NCBI RefSeq assembly: GCF_004217215.1
Contig: NZ_SHKP01000004.1
Coordinates: forward strand, 342,829 to 406,828
Reading direction: 5' to 3'
DNA: 64,000 nt
Origin: Rivibacter subsaxonicus
GTDB lineage: Bacteria; Pseudomonadota; Gammaproteobacteria; Burkholderiales; Burkholderiaceae_C
Shown in pieces: positions 40,986 through 50,750 of this stretch. Made by a program: the position numbers and the translations under genes. The notes beneath the pieces are model-generated. The model was not told the origin of the DNA. It ran no database searches and saw only the letters and a program-made list of their open reading frames with translations. Every line of letters starts with the position of its first letter. Positions within the stretch are counted from its first letter, which is position 1.

Positions 40986-43619
40986 ATGAGCACCACCGCA
41001 ATCCGCAGCACCGGCGCCCCGCGCTGGATGACCGCGGCCCTGGGCCTGTTGACGGCCCTGTTCCTGTGGGCGGCGCTCATGCCGAACGCGCTCGCGGCCC
41101 CTCCGGCCGGCACCGTGATCGGCAACCAGGCGACGGCGACCTTCGTCGACGCCGGCGGCACCTCGCGCAACACGCTGTCGAACCTGGTCCAGACCACGGT
41201 TTCGCAGGTCAAGAGCTTCACGCTCACCGCCAACGGCGCCCGCACCGGCGCCGCGGGCCAGACCGTGTACTACCCGCACACGATCACCAACACCGGCAAC
41301 GGCGCCGACACCTACGCGCTGAACGCGCCGACCGCGGCGGGTGGCTTCACCCACACCGGACTGGCGTATTACGCGGACGCCAACGGTGACGGCGTGCCCG
41401 ACAACCTGACCGCGATCACGAGCTCCGGCCCGCTGGCCGCCGGCACGCAATTCAGGTTCGTCGTCGGCGCGGTGATTCCGGCCGGTGCCTCCAACGGCCA
41501 GACCGGCACGGTCACGGTCAACGTCGCCGACACCGGCAGCAATACCGCGACCAACACCGACACCACCACGGTCGCCAACTCGGCAGTCAACGTCACCAAG
41601 GCGCTCTCGGTGGGCAGCGGCCCGTCGCCGTCCGCGGCCTCGATCACCGTGACGCTGACCTATACCAACTCGGGCACCGCAGCCGCGGCCGACCTGACCC
41701 TGACCGACGTGCTGCCCGCGGGCATGAACTACGTCACGGGCAGCGGCCTGTGGAGCGGCAGCGGCACCGCGCTGACCGACGCGACCGGCGGCGATCCGTC
41801 CGGCATCACCTACAGCTACACCGCGGCGGGGAGCGGCACGATCGCGGCGGTGATCACCAGCGTCCCGGCCGGGTCGACCGGCACCGTGAGCTTCCGCATC
41901 AACATCGCCTCGGGCCTGGCGCCGTCCACGCTGACGAACCTCGCGAGCTTCAGCACCACGACGCAGGCGTCGGCGAACACCAACCCCGCGACCTACGTGG
42001 TGGCGGCGACCGCCTCGGTCACCGCGACCGGCCCGGCCGCCGTGCCTTCGGCGCCGCAGGGTGGGACGTTGACGTTCTCGAACGTGATCACCAACACCGG
42101 TAACGCCAGCGACAGCTTCGACATCACCTACCCGGCTGCTGGCTCGGCGGGCAACAACTTCCCGGTCGGCACCAGCTTCGCGCTGCTGCAGGCCGACGGC
42201 GTCACGACCCTGCTCGACACCAACGGCAACGGCACGCCCGACACCGGCCCGCTGGCCGCTGGCGCGAGCTACACCGTGGTGCTGCGCGCGACGCTGCCCG
42301 CCGGTGCCACCGGCGGTCCGTTCACGGTCACCAAGACCGCGACCTCGCGCACCGACAGCACCAAGTCCGCCACCGCCAACGACACGCTGACGGCGGTCGT
42401 CGCGGCCACCATGGACCTGACGCAGAACACCGCGCGCAGCGACAGCACGCCGGCCGGCACCGCCGCCGCGGGCAACACGGCGACCACCGGCTTCGGCCCC
42501 GGCACCGCGAGCGTTATCGCGACCAACACGGTCACGCCGAACCCGAGCAGCTCCGTCACGACGACCTTCAGCCTGGTCGTCAACAACACGACCACTGCCT
42601 CGGACTCGTACACGCTGAGCGCCACGGGCCTGCCGACCGGCTGGAGCGCGGCCTTCTACAACGCCGGCGGCGCGAGCTGCTCGACGCTGGGCAGCGCGAC
42701 CAGTAACACCGGCGCGCTGGCCGGCGGCACCAACAAGCTGGTCTGCGCGGTCGTCACCGTGCCGGCGATCAGCACCGGCAACGCCGCGCCGGGCACCAGC
42801 AACCTCACGTTCCGCGCCACCTCGGCGCTGAGCGCGAGCGTTTTCGACAGCATCGTCGATGCGGTCATCGTCAACACCGTGCGCAACATCTCGCTGACGC
42901 CCAACGGCGCGCAGCAGGCGGCGCTGGGCGGCTCGGTGACCTACACCCACGACCTGGCCAACCTCGGCAACAGCGGCGAGGGCATCAGCTTCGCCAGCGG
43001 CTTCCTGAGCGACAGCCTGACCGCCTCGGGCTGGACCTCGACCGCCTACTTCGACGCCAACAACAACGGCGTGCTCGAAATCGGCACCGACCCGCTGATC
43101 ACGACCAGCTACACGTACACGCTGCCGGTCGGCCAGACGCGCCAGATCTTCGTGCGCGTGTTCGCCCCGGGCAGCCTGACGGCCGACAACATCTCGACGC
43201 TGACTGCCACCTACACCCTCGGCAGCGTGTCGGTGACCGACCGCACCTCGGTGAGCAACGGCCTGCTGCTCAGCAAGGCCCAGGTGGCCGGCACCTGCGC
43301 GGCAGCGCTCGCGTCGGGTCCGTTCAGCACGGCCGACATCGTGGCCGGCCCGAACACCGCGCCGGGCCGCTGCGTGGCCTACCAGATCAGCGCCACCAAC
43401 ACCTCGGCCAGCACGATCACCGCGGTGGCACTGAGCGACACGGTGCCGCCGAACACCACGCTGGCGGCCACCAGCTGCGCGGCGCCGACCGCCACCGGCG
43501 GCGCCACGCTGGGCGGCACGCTGACCGAGGGTGCGACCGGCACGCTGACCGCGAGCCTGGCAAGCCTGGCCTCGGGCGCGTCGTTCCAGTTCACCTTCTG
43601 CGTGCGGATCAATCCGTGA
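40986..43619 (+). CDS. Large exported DUF11-like repeat protein
   Basis: The 877-residue protein has a signal peptide (residues 1-37, ending PNALA). Residues 38-190 form a domain beginning AGTVIGNQATATFVDAGG, with YYPHTITNTGNGADTY and DANGDGVPD, that is clearly paralogous to the N-terminus of the next protein. Several Ig-like repeats follow (DLTLTDVLPAGMNYVTGS; TFSNVITNTGNASDSF), a second TxNGxQxAxxGxxVxYxH domain near residue 635, and a C-terminal DUF11 domain with four cysteines ending SFQFTFCVRINP. There is no membrane anchor or LPxTG motif. GGAG lies seven bases before the ATG. It is separated from the 169-residue protein by 115 bases and from the next gene by 148. Confidence 0.8.
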   Translation: MSTTAIRSTGAPRWMTAALGLLTALFLWAALMPNALAAPPAGTVIGNQATATFVDAGGTSRNTLSNLVQTTVSQVKSFTLTANGARTGAAGQTVYYPHTITNTGNGADTYALNAPTAAGGFTHTGLAYYADANGDGVPDNLTAITSSGPLAAGTQFRFVVGAVIPAGASNGQTGTVTVNVADTGSNTATNTDTTTVANSAVNVTKALSVGSGPSPSAASITVTLTYTNSGTAAAADLTLTDVLPAGMNYVTGSGLWSGSGTALTDATGGDPSGITYSYTAAGSGTIAAVITSVPAGSTGTVSFRINIASGLAPSTLTNLASFSTTTQASANTNPATYVVAATASVTATGPAAVPSAPQGGTLTFSNVITNTGNASDSFDITYPAAGSAGNNFPVGTSFALLQADGVTTLLDTNGNGTPDTGPLAAGASYTVVLRATLPAGATGGPFTVTKTATSRTDSTKSATANDTLTAVVAATMDLTQNTARSDSTPAGTAAAGNTATTGFGPGTASVIATNTVTPNPSSSVTTTFSLVVNNTTTASDSYTLSATGLPTGWSAAFYNAGGASCSTLGSATSNTGALAGGTNKLVCAVVTVPAISTGNAAPGTSNLTFRATSALSASVFDSIVDAVIVNTVRNISLTPNGAQQAALGGSVTYTHDLANLGNSGEGISFASGFLSDSLTASGWTSTAYFDANNNGVLEIGTDPLITTSYTYTLPVGQTRQIFVRVFAPGSLTADNISTLTATYTLGSVSVTDRTSVSNGLLLSKAQVAGTCAAALASGPFSTADIVAGPNTAPGRCVAYQISATNTSASTITAVALSDTVPPNTTLAATSCAAPTATGGATLGGTLTEGATGTLTASLASLASGASFQFTFCVRINP

Positions 43620-43692
43620 TCGATCCGGCGGCCGGCGGGCGCAATCCTGCCGGCCCCGGCGATCCGGCATCCACGGCCGACCGGCCGTCACG

Positions 43693-43711
43693 CGGGCCCC
43701 TCTGGGGCCCG
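43693..43711 (+). promoter_or_regulatory. Strong hairpin between the second and third repeat-protein genes
   Basis: CGGGCCCC (43693-43700) and GGGGCCCG (43704-43711) form a perfect 8-bp stem with loop TCT in the 148-base spacer. It could be a partial terminator or processing site that lowers expression of the very large downstream genes. No T-run follows, and a GTG start would fall just after it. Confidence 0.5.
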
Positions 43712-43767
43712 TCGTGCGACCGGAGCGGTCCAAGGCGCTACCCGGCGCCCTGAGGACGGCCCGATCG

Positions 43768-46700
43768 ATGGATCGCATGCCCACCACGCCTGAGCCATCG
43801 ATGCCGCGCCGCCGCGCGTGGCAGGCGTGGTTGCGACCCGTCGCGACGCTCGCGGCCGGCGTGCTGTTGCAGGCTGCGGCGCTGGCCGGCCCGCTGGCCG
43901 GCACCGCGATCAGCAACCAGGCCGACGGCCGCTTCGTCGGCAGCGACGGCATCGAGCGCGCGATGCGCTCGAACGCGGTGGCACTCAGCGTCAGCCAGGC
44001 CGCGGGCCTGGTGCTTGATGCCGGCAGCACGCGCAGCGCGCCGGCCGGCAGCACGATCTACCTGCCGCATCGGGTGCGCAACGCCGGCAACGGCGTCGAC
44101 CGCTTCCGGCTGGCGGTGGCCGAGTTGCCCGGCGGCTTCGGCTTCATCTCGCTGCGCCTGCTGCCCGATGCCGATGGCGACGGCCGGCCGGACAGCAACG
44201 CTGCCCTGGTCGACACCGGCGACCTGGCCGCCGGTGCCGCCTTCGGCCTGGTCGTCGAGGCGGTTCTGCCGGCCGGCGCCGCGCCGCTGGCCAGCGCCAG
44301 CATCCGCGTCGATGCCACCAGCCAGCGCGATCCGGCCGTCGGCAGTGCCGGCGCGACGCCGCCGGTGGCGCCGTCGATCGATATCGTCAGCGTGCCCAGC
44401 GGCGCACAACTGCGGCTGGTCAAGTCGGCCACCGCCGCCGTGGCCCAGCCCGGCGAACTGCTCGGCTTCAGGCTCGTCGCAAGCAACGCCGGCCAGAGCG
44501 CGGCGGTCGCCGGCCCGGCGATCGAGATCGACGGCCGCGCGGCCGCGCCGGTGCTGCTGCGCGACGCGCTACCGCCCAACACCAGCCTGGCGAGCATCGA
44601 GCCGCCGGCCGCCGGGACCGCGCTCTACCACCTGGTCGGCGAGGCCGCCCAGCGCTGGCGCAGCACGCCACCGGCCGACCTGAGCCAGGTCGACGCCGTC
44701 GCGCTCGCAGTCGACCGCATCGATCCGGGCGTCGACGTCGCGTTCGCGTTCACGGTGCGGATCCACGCCAACGCCGCCCAGGCCGGCAGCGGCAGCCTCG
44801 CCAACACCGGCCTCGTGCAGTACCGCATCGGCGTCGATCCGCAGCCGATCGTGCAGCCCTCCAACGAGGTGCGGCTGGCGTTGCCGGCACAGCCCTCGCA
44901 ACTGCTGAACTACACCGGGCCCGACTTCAGCGTGCCGGCGCCCTATGCGCGCCTGGGCGGCACGCTGTTCCTGCGCGCCGATGCCGCGGCCTGCAACGCC
45001 GGTGCGGCGACGATCGACACGCGCGTGGTGGTGGTCAGCAGCGCGGGCGGCGACCGCGAGAACCTGGTCGCCACCGAGACCGGCCCCAACACCGGGGTCT
45101 TCACGCTGCCGGCGCTGCGCACCGAAAGTGCCGCGGTGGCGGTCAACGACGGCACGCTGCAGGCGGCCCACGGCGAGGCGGTGCGCGTGGAACTGCTCGG
45201 CTGCGGCCGCGAGATCGTCGGCACGGTCGCGCTGCAGCAGGGCTACGCCACCGTCTTCGACAGCCGCAGCAATGCGCCGTTGGCCGGTGCGCTGGTGCAT
45301 CTGGTGCGGGCCGACGCGCTCGGCCAGTGCGGCACCGGCGACGCCGAGGTCCGCGCGCAATCGGCCAGCGGCGCGCTGCAATCGGCGCCGAGCCAGGTCC
45401 AGACGGGTACCGATGGCCGCTACCAGTTCGACGTGGTCGCGCCGGGCAGCTACTGCCTGCGCGTCACGCCGCCGAGCGGCTACGCGGCGCCTTCGGCGGT
45501 GCCGGTGACGCAACTCCCGGGCGGGCGCCTGATCGTGGCCAGCGGACCGACCGCGGGCGGCTCCTACGGCGGCGCCTTCACGAACGGCCCGCAGCCCGGC
45601 CCGGTGCAGGTGGACGTGCCGCTCGATGCCTCGCAGGTCGGCGTGCTGGCGGTGCAGAAGAGCGCCAACCGCGCCAGCGTGGAGATCGGCGACTTCCTCG
45701 ACTACGCGGTCAAGGTGCGCAACAACGCAAGCCTCGCGCTGGCCACCGGCGTGCAGTTGCAGGACACGCTGCCGGCCGGCTTCGTCTACGAGCCGGGTAC
45801 GGCCCGCCTGGACGCGCGGACGCTGGCCGAGCCCGGTGGCGGCCGCGGCCCGGTGCTGGTCTTCGACATCGGTACGCTGGCCGCCGGCACCGAGGCCACG
45901 CTGCGCTACCGGGTCCGCGTCGGCCCCGGTGCGCTCGAGGGCGACGGCACCAACCGCGTGCGCGCCAGCGCCGGCGGCCTGCAGTCCAACCAGGCCAGCG
46001 CGACAGTGCTGGTGCAGGGCGGCGTGTTCGACCGGCGCGGCTTCATCGTCGGCCGGGTCTACCTCGACTGCAACCGCAACCGGGTGCAGGACGAGGGCGA
46101 GCTCGGCATCCCGGGCGCCCGCGTCTTCCTCGAGGACGGCACCAGCGCGATCGCCGACGGCGAGGGCAAGTACAGCTTCTACGGCGTCTCGCCGCGCACC
46201 CATGTGCTCAAGCTCGACATGGCGTCGATGCCGGTCGGCAGCGAGCTGATCAACCTCACGAACCGCAACGCCGGCGATGCCGGCAGCATGTTCGTCGACC
46301 TGAAGAACGGCGAGCTGTTCAAGGCCAACTTCGCCGAGGGCTCGTGCCAGCCCGAGGTGCTCGAGGAGGTGCAGGCGCGCCGCCGCCGGGCCAGCGCGCC
46401 GACCGCCGAGGGCGAGCGCGTGATCGGCGCGCGCATGGAGGCCGACACCACGGTCCGTCCGATCGGCGACGTGCGCGCGCAGCCGGCTTCGGGCAAGGTC
46501 GCCGCGGTGGTTGCGCCGGGCTTCACGCCGCTGGCGCAGCCGGCCGCCGCGCCGCTGCAATTGCCGCCGACGCCGACGGCCGTCGCGGCGGTCGAGCGCC
46601 GGCCGCTCGAGGAACTGCTGCCAGAGCTGCCCGCCGCGCTCGGCTTCGTCGACCTGAAGGATGGCGACACGCTGCCGACGGCGCAGACCGCGGTGCGCCT

Positions 46701-49700
46701 GCGTGGCGTCGCCGGTGGCGAGCTGCGCCTGCTGGTCAACGGCGAGCCGGTGCCGGCCAACCGGGTCGGCCGCAAGAGCATGCTGGCCGAGCGTCAGGTG
46801 CAGGCTTGGGAATACATCGGTGTGGCGCTGCGGCCCGGTCGCAACCAGCTGCTGGCGCAGCAGTTCGACGGCTTCGGCAACCCGCGCGGCGAAGTTGCGA
46901 TCGAGGTGATCGCACCGGGCCGGCTCGGCGCGATCACGCTGGCGCTGCCGGCCGGCGCGATCGCCGGCGGCCAGGATACGGCGCGCGTCATCGTGCGCCT
47001 GGCCGACGAAAAGGGCGTGCCGGTCACGACGCGCAGCGCGCTGACGCTCGAATCCAGCCTCGGCCGCTGGCAGGTCGAGGACCTCGACCCCAAGGAGCCC
47101 GGCGTGCAGGTCTTCGTCGAGGGCGGCCGCGGCGAGTTCATGCTGCAGTCGCCGGCCGATCCGGGCCAGGCGCGGGTGCGCGTCAGCGGCAGCGGGCTCG
47201 AGGCCCAGGGCACGCTCGACTTCCTGCCGGACCTGCGGCCGATGGTTGCCGCCGGCGTGGTCGAGGGTGTGCTGAACCTGAGGCGCCTCGATGCGCAGAG
47301 CATCGTGCCGGCGCGCGGCCGCGACGGCTTCGAGCAGGAGCTGCGCCAGTTCTCGGTCAGCTCTTCCGACGGCAAGGCCGACGCGGCTGCGCGGGCCGCG
47401 CTGTTCCTGAAGGGCAAGGTCAAGGGCGAGTACCTGCTGACGCTGGCCTACGACTCGGACAAGGACACCCGCGAGCGCCTGTTCCGCGACATCCAGCCCG
47501 ACCAGTTCTACCCTGTCTACGGCGACAGCTCGGAGCGCGGCTTCGACGCGCAGTCGACCTCCAAGCTCTACGTGCGCATCGACCAGGGCCGCTCCTGGCT
47601 GCTGTATGGCGACTTCACGACGCAGAGCCCGCTCGACGCCCGCAAGCTGGCGGTCTACAGCCGCTCGCTGACCGGCCTGCGCCAGCACTACGAGAACGAG
47701 CATGTCGCGGTCAACAGCTTCGCCAGCTACGACAGCACGCGCCAGGTGATCGACGAGATCCCGGCCAACGGCACCTCGGGCCCGTACCGGCTGGGCACCG
47801 CGGGGGCCCTCGAGAACAGCGAGACGGTCGAGATCCTGGTGCGCGACCGCAACCAGCCCGGCATCGTGCTGCGCAGCACGCGCCAGACCCGCTTCGTCGA
47901 CTACAACGTCGAGCCGCTCACCGGCCAGCTGATCTTCAGGTCGCCGATCCCGAGCCTGGACCCGGCCTTCAATCCGCAATCGATCCGCGTCACCTACGAG
48001 GTGGAGCAGGGCGGCGAGAAGTTCTGGGTCGCCGGCGTCGATGCCCAGCTCAAGCTGCACCGCAACCTGGAGGTCGGCGCGATCGCGGTCGAGGACCGCA
48101 ACCCGGCCGATCCGGCCTCGCTGCGCGGCGCCAACGCCAGCCTGCGGCTGGGCGAGCGCACCACGCTGGTCGGCGAGTTCGCGCACAGCGAGAAGGCCTC
48201 GGTCGGCAGCGGCGATGCATCTCGCGTCGAGCTGCGCCACGAGGACAAGGACCTGCAGGCCAGCGCCTACACCGCGCGCACCGATGCCGGATTCGACAAT
48301 CCCGGCTCGTACCTCAATCGCGGCCGCGCCGAGTCCGGCGCCAAGCTGGCCTGGCGCGTCGACGGCGCGACGCTGGTGCGCGCCGAGGCGCTGCGCACCG
48401 AGGACGTGAGCACCGGCGGCGTGCGCGACGGTGCCTACGCCAGCATCGAGCGCAGCATCAACGAGCTGCTGCGGGTCGAGCTCGGCCTGCGCCACGGCCG
48501 CGAGCTGGGCGTCCCGGCGCAGCCCAGCAGCGTCGGCACCGTGCCGAACGAATTCACCAGCGCCCGGGTCAAGCTCAGCGGCCAGCTGCCGGCGCTGCCG
48601 CAGGCCGGGCTGTTCGCCGAGTACGAGCAGGACATCGAGGACAGCGAGCGCAAGGTCGCCGCGATCGGTGGTGACTACCAGATCGCCGGCCGCGGCCGCG
48701 TCTACTTCCGCAAGGAGCTGATCTCCAGTCTCTCCGGCCCCTACGCGCTGAACACCAGCCAGAAGCAGAACGCGACGCTGTTCGGCATCGAGGCCGACTA
48801 CATGAAGGACGGCCGCGTCTTCAGCGAGTACCGCGTGCGCGATGCCTTCAGCGGCGCCGAGACCGAGGCCGCGCTCGGCCTGCGCAACATGTGGACCGTG
48901 ACGCCGGGCCTGCGGCTGTCGACCAGTTTCGAGCGCGTGCACGTGATCGATGGTGCCGACGCCGGCGAGGCGACGGCGCTCGCGCTCGGCCTCGAGTACA
49001 CCGCCTCGAAGCTGTGGAAGGGCTCGACCCGGCTCGAGCTGCGCGACGCCACCAGCAGCGAGAGCCTGTTCGGCAGCGTCGGCGCCGCGGTCAAGCTCGA
49101 TCGCGACTGGAGCCTGCTCGGCCGCGACGCGCTGGCGATCACGCGCAACAAGGGCGCGCTCGAGGGCGAGCGCCTGCAGCATCGGCTGCAGCTCGGCGTG
49201 GCCTACCGCGACACCGGCACCGACGTCTGGAACGGCCTGGCGATGGTCGAGAGCCGCACCGACCGCGACGACACGCTGCCGCTGCAGAGCATCGACCGCC
49301 GCACCGAGATCGTGTCCTTGCACGCGAACTGGCAGCCGATCAAGCCGCTGGTGCTGAGCGGCCGCAGCGCGGCCAAGTGGGTCGAGGATCGCTCCAACGA
49401 CTTCGACAGCCGCAGCAACGCGCAACTGCTCGGTGCGCGCCTGACCTACGAGTTCAGCGAACGCTGGGACGCCGGCGTGGTCGGCAACCTGCTGCGCGGC
49501 GGCGGAGCGCTGCAGCGCGGGCTCGGCGTCGAGGCCGGCTACATGGTGGCGAGCAATCTCTGGGTCTCGGCCGGCTACAACGCCTTCGGCTTCAGCGACC
49601 GCGATCTCGCCGGCGCCGACCGCACCGAGCGCGGTGCGTACCTGCGGCTGCGCTTCAAGTTCGACGAGACGCTGCTTGGTGGCAGCGATTCCCGCATCAA

Positions 49701-49728
49701 CAACTCGCTTCGGCCGACCGGATCATGA
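43768..49728 (+). CDS. DUF11 / SdrD-B-like / outer-membrane-barrel hybrid protein
   Basis: This protein has about 1986 residues. In order: a signal-like hydrophobic helix (VATLAAGVLLQAAALAGPL); the AGTAISNQADGRFVGSDG domain shared with the preceding protein; DUF11-like repeats; a carboxypeptidase-regulatory-like domain (about 490-578, SGYAAPSAVPV); another DUF11 domain (about 622-751); an SdrD-B-like domain (about 755-821, GRVYLDCNRNRVQDEGELGI); Ig-like segments (about 958-1165); and a ~800-residue C-terminal part of alternating amphipathic strands (DIQPDQFYPVYGDSSERGF, LYGDFTTQSPLDARKLAVYS, to GAYLRLRFKFDE) that looks like an outer-membrane barrel. I chose the ATG at 43768 (GAGGA 11 bases ahead); a GTG at 43714 is possible. 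It overlaps the OmpA-type gene by four bases. Confidence 0.78.
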   Translation: MDRMPTTPEPSMPRRRAWQAWLRPVATLAAGVLLQAAALAGPLAGTAISNQADGRFVGSDGIERAMRSNAVALSVSQAAGLVLDAGSTRSAPAGSTIYLPHRVRNAGNGVDRFRLAVAELPGGFGFISLRLLPDADGDGRPDSNAALVDTGDLAAGAAFGLVVEAVLPAGAAPLASASIRVDATSQRDPAVGSAGATPPVAPSIDIVSVPSGAQLRLVKSATAAVAQPGELLGFRLVASNAGQSAAVAGPAIEIDGRAAAPVLLRDALPPNTSLASIEPPAAGTALYHLVGEAAQRWRSTPPADLSQVDAVALAVDRIDPGVDVAFAFTVRIHANAAQAGSGSLANTGLVQYRIGVDPQPIVQPSNEVRLALPAQPSQLLNYTGPDFSVPAPYARLGGTLFLRADAAACNAGAATIDTRVVVVSSAGGDRENLVATETGPNTGVFTLPALRTESAAVAVNDGTLQAAHGEAVRVELLGCGREIVGTVALQQGYATVFDSRSNAPLAGALVHLVRADALGQCGTGDAEVRAQSASGALQSAPSQVQTGTDGRYQFDVVAPGSYCLRVTPPSGYAAPSAVPVTQLPGGRLIVASGPTAGGSYGGAFTNGPQPGPVQVDVPLDASQVGVLAVQKSANRASVEIGDFLDYAVKVRNNASLALATGVQLQDTLPAGFVYEPGTARLDARTLAEPGGGRGPVLVFDIGTLAAGTEATLRYRVRVGPGALEGDGTNRVRASAGGLQSNQASATVLVQGGVFDRRGFIVGRVYLDCNRNRVQDEGELGIPGARVFLEDGTSAIADGEGKYSFYGVSPRTHVLKLDMASMPVGSELINLTNRNAGDAGSMFVDLKNGELFKANFAEGSCQPEVLEEVQARRRRASAPTAEGERVIGARMEADTTVRPIGDVRAQPASGKVAAVVAPGFTPLAQPAAAPLQLPPTPTAVAAVERRPLEELLPELPAALGFVDLKDGDTLPTAQTAVRLRGVAGGELRLLVNGEPVPANRVGRKSMLAERQVQAWEYIGVALRPGRNQLLAQQFDGFGNPRGEVAIEVIAPGRLGAITLALPAGAIAGGQDTARVIVRLADEKGVPVTTRSALTLESSLGRWQVEDLDPKEPGVQVFVEGGRGEFMLQSPADPGQARVRVSGSGLEAQGTLDFLPDLRPMVAAGVVEGVLNLRRLDAQSIVPARGRDGFEQELRQFSVSSSDGKADAAARAALFLKGKVKGEYLLTLAYDSDKDTRERLFRDIQPDQFYPVYGDSSERGFDAQSTSKLYVRIDQGRSWLLYGDFTTQSPLDARKLAVYSRSLTGLRQHYENEHVAVNSFASYDSTRQVIDEIPANGTSGPYRLGTAGALENSETVEILVRDRNQPGIVLRSTRQTRFVDYNVEPLTGQLIFRSPIPSLDPAFNPQSIRVTYEVEQGGEKFWVAGVDAQLKLHRNLEVGAIAVEDRNPADPASLRGANASLRLGERTTLVGEFAHSEKASVGSGDASRVELRHEDKDLQASAYTARTDAGFDNPGSYLNRGRAESGAKLAWRVDGATLVRAEALRTEDVSTGGVRDGAYASIERSINELLRVELGLRHGRELGVPAQPSSVGTVPNEFTSARVKLSGQLPALPQAGLFAEYEQDIEDSERKVAAIGGDYQIAGRGRVYFRKELISSLSGPYALNTSQKQNATLFGIEADYMKDGRVFSEYRVRDAFSGAETEAALGLRNMWTVTPGLRLSTSFERVHVIDGADAGEATALALGLEYTASKLWKGSTRLELRDATSSESLFGSVGAAVKLDRDWSLLGRDALAITRNKGALEGERLQHRLQLGVAYRDTGTDVWNGLAMVESRTDRDDTLPLQSIDRRTEIVSLHANWQPIKPLVLSGRSAAKWVEDRSNDFDSRSNAQLLGARLTYEFSERWDAGVVGNLLRGGGALQRGLGVEAGYMVASNLWVSAGYNAFGFSDRDLAGADRTERGAYLRLRFKFDETLLGGSDSRINNSLRPTGS

Positions 49729-50750
49729 TGCGCCGCGCAACGCTTCTCCTGGTCCTGCTGGCCGCGCTGCTGCCGGCGGCCTTCGCGACGGCGCGCGACG
49801 CGCGGCCCTTGCAGGTCGCCGAGCCGGCGGTCGCGCTGCAGCCGGACTTCGACGCGCTGCACGCGCGGCTCGACGCGATAGGCGCGCGCGGACCCTCGGA
49901 TCGGCCGTGGGATGCCTATCACCTGGCCAAGGCACGAGCCTGGCTCGACTTCGCCTTCGACGCCCGCGCCCAGCGCGACGCCGGCGGCGCGGTCGAGGCG
50001 GCGCTGGCGCAGGCCCGGGCGCTGGCAGTGCAGCTCGAGGCCGGCGCGCCGGACATCAGCCTGGAGACGCCATTGATCGTCGGTGCCGCTCGGCTGCGCG
50101 AAGACATCTGGGAGCGCGCCGAGGCCATGAAGCACCACGACGGACGGCGTTGCGCGGCGGCCCGCATCGCCCAGTTCGAGGTGCAGCTGGTCCAGGCCGG
50201 CCATGCGCACGATCTGCTCGGCTGGCGCCACGCGCGACCGTACATGCAGGTCGTCGAGCGGCTGGCGAAGGACGCCGACGCGCGGCTGCAGGCCTGTCCG
50301 CCGCCGGTGCAGAGCGTGGCCGAGCTGCCGCCCGAGGTGGTGCAGCAGCCGAGTCCGCGCGAGCAGGTGGAGCTGCTCGCGCAACGGGTTCACTTCGCCT
50401 TCGACCGCGCCCAGCTCGATGCCGCGGCGGCGCAGGTGCTGGCGCAGCTCGCCTTCGTGATGCGCGAGCATCCGGAGCTGCGCGTCGAGCTGCAGGGCCA
50501 TGCCGACCGGCGCGGCAGCAACACGTACAACGACCGGCTGTCGCGCGCGCGCGCCGAGTCGGTCCGCGACTACCTGATCGGCGCCGGCATCGGCGAGTCG
50601 CGTCTCGTGCTGCGTGCGCTGGGCAAGGCCAGGCCGCTGGTCGACGGCGACGACGAGGCGGCCTTCGCCAGCAATCGGCGCGTCGAGTTCATCGTCTCGG
50701 CGGCCGCGAATGCCGAGGCAGGCGCCGCGGTCCGGCAGGAGCAGCGATGA
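49725..50750 (+). CDS. OmpA-family peptidoglycan-binding protein
   Basis: The 341-residue protein has a signal peptide (MMRRATLLLVLLAALLPAAF, cleavage near ATA), a helical middle region (about 30-215) of unknown fold, and a C-terminal OmpA/MotB domain (about 222-330). The latter has FAFDRAQLDAAAAQVLAQLA, ELQGHADRRGSNTYNDRLSR with the Asp and Arg that hold diaminopimelate, and FASNRRVEFIV. It lacks an OmpA barrel or a lipobox, so it is periplasmic, tied to the cell wall. Overlaps of four bases on both sides place it firmly between the barrel hybrid and the propeller repeat protein; a wall anchor for that assembly is the simplest reading. Confidence 0.87.
   Translation: MMRRATLLLVLLAALLPAAFATARDARPLQVAEPAVALQPDFDALHARLDAIGARGPSDRPWDAYHLAKARAWLDFAFDARAQRDAGGAVEAALAQARALAVQLEAGAPDISLETPLIVGAARLREDIWERAEAMKHHDGRRCAAARIAQFEVQLVQAGHAHDLLGWRHARPYMQVVERLAKDADARLQACPPPVQSVAELPPEVVQQPSPREQVELLAQRVHFAFDRAQLDAAAAQVLAQLAFVMREHPELRVELQGHADRRGSNTYNDRLSRARAESVRDYLIGAGIGESRLVLRALGKARPLVDGDDEAAFASNRRVEFIVSAAANAEAGAAVRQEQR

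Noticed and set aside
44569-49425. A leftward open frame of 1618 codons antisense to the barrel hybrid gene.
   Set aside because: Extreme Arg/Ala/Gly/Gln/His composition with no domains; it mirrors codon bias of the sense gene.
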